DNA from: Clostridia bacterium
GTDB lineage: Bacteria; Bacillota; Clostridia; UBA1381
Assembly (NCBI GenBank): GCA_026418715.1
Contig: JAOAAV010000062.1
Coordinates: 37,862-101,861, forward strand
DNA length: 64,000 nt
Direction of reading: 5' to 3'
Shown: one piece after another, positions 63,862-64,000 of the stretch
How positions within the stretch are numbered: the first letter of the stretch is position 1
Layout of the letters: each line of letters opens with the position of its first letter
The notes under the pieces: model-generated
The model's input: only the letters and a program-made list of their open reading frames with translations
The model's database searches: none
What the model was told of the DNA's origin: nothing
Program-made: the position numbers and the translations under genes

Positions 63862-64000
63862 ATGCAATCAGAAATAATTATAGCAATTTTATCACTTATA
63901 GGCACGGCTTTTGGGTCGATTGCGGGGGTTATGACCGCTAATAAATTGACGGTGTACCGCATAGAACAGCTCGAAGAAAAGGTAAATAAGCATAACAACC
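63862..64000 (+). CDS. XhlA-like holin-associated membrane protein, partial (cut by window end)
   Basis: Too short for the ORF track. ATG 63862 after GGAGGGA opens a frame still open at the window end (46 codons): MQSEIIIAILSLIGTAFGSI is a hydrophobic N-terminal segment, followed by VYRIEQLEEKVNKHNN, the start of an amphipathic coiled coil. This is the pattern of small membrane proteins preceding holin and lysin genes in Firmicutes phages. Confidence 0.7.
   Translation, partial: MQSEIIIAILSLIGTAFGSIAGVMTANKLTVYRIEQLEEKVNKHNN

Noticed and set aside
1-64000. CRISPR arrays, rRNA and tRNA genes, insertion sequences
   Set aside because: No regularly spaced repeats, no recognisable tRNA cloverleaf or rRNA sequence, and no transposase-like ORF were seen; a covariance-model scan would be needed to exclude small RNAs.

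Overview
The window reads as a piece of a Clostridia-type Firmicutes chromosome (roughly 40% G+C by eye, strong Shine-Dalgarno sites, ATG/GTG/TTG starts). The gene order yicC-remA-gmk-rpoZ-priA-def-fmt-rsmB-rlmN-prpC-prkC-rsgA-rpe-thiN is the classical Firmicutes arrangement. The cinA-recA pair, an HPr with a regulatory serine, a HutP-family protein and an IspH fused to ribosomal protein S1 domains point the same way. I cannot name the species.

Positions 1-43,900 are ordinary host chromosome. The 3' part of uvrA converges on rqcH. Divergent from rqcH runs a long plus-strand housekeeping cluster: nucleotide synthesis (gmk), transcription (rpoZ), replication restart (priA), protein N-terminus formation (def, fmt), rRNA modification (rsmB, rlmN), Ser/Thr signalling (prpC, prkC), ribosome assembly (rsgA), thiamine pyrophosphate synthesis (thiN), a sulfur relay (cysteine desulfurase plus thiI), cinA and an SOS-boxed recA. 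Next come ptsH, uvrC, pgeF, a solute-binding lipoprotein, an RpiR regulator, a flavoprotein, hutP, aroH, cmk, plsC, ispH-rpsA and murD. Three consecutive M42 aminopeptidase paralogues end the run at a shared terminator. Facing them on the minus strand are a zinc-ribbon membrane protein and a SWIM-SNF2 helicase. A thiamine transporter gene (thiT) closes the host part.

Positions about 44,000 to the end are a prophage with a contractile, PBSX-like tail: portal, MuF head protein, scaffold, capsid, connector genes, sheath, tube, frameshifted tail chaperone, tape measure, LysM baseplate protein, baseplate J, YmfQ-like protein, tail fibres and an XhlA-like protein cut by the window edge. No integrase, repressor or terminase lies left of the portal. 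In their place sits an inverted, truncated polymorphic-toxin cassette: the C-terminal Ntox50-like toxin part of a MuF protein, overlapped by a small LSm-like putative immunity gene.

The prophage carries several lesions. There is an in-frame TGA at codon 8 of the MuF gene. An in-frame deletion fuses the start of an XkdQ-like gene to XkdT and removes the genes normally between them. An in-frame TAG lies near the end of XkdT. These suggest a decaying element, although the intact MuF reading frame after the TGA ends in a zincin-like (HELAH) C-terminal domain typical of phage-borne polymorphic toxins. The most interesting region is therefore 43,900-48,450: a toxin-tip locus with one resident effector domain and one silent, inverted effector/immunity cassette.
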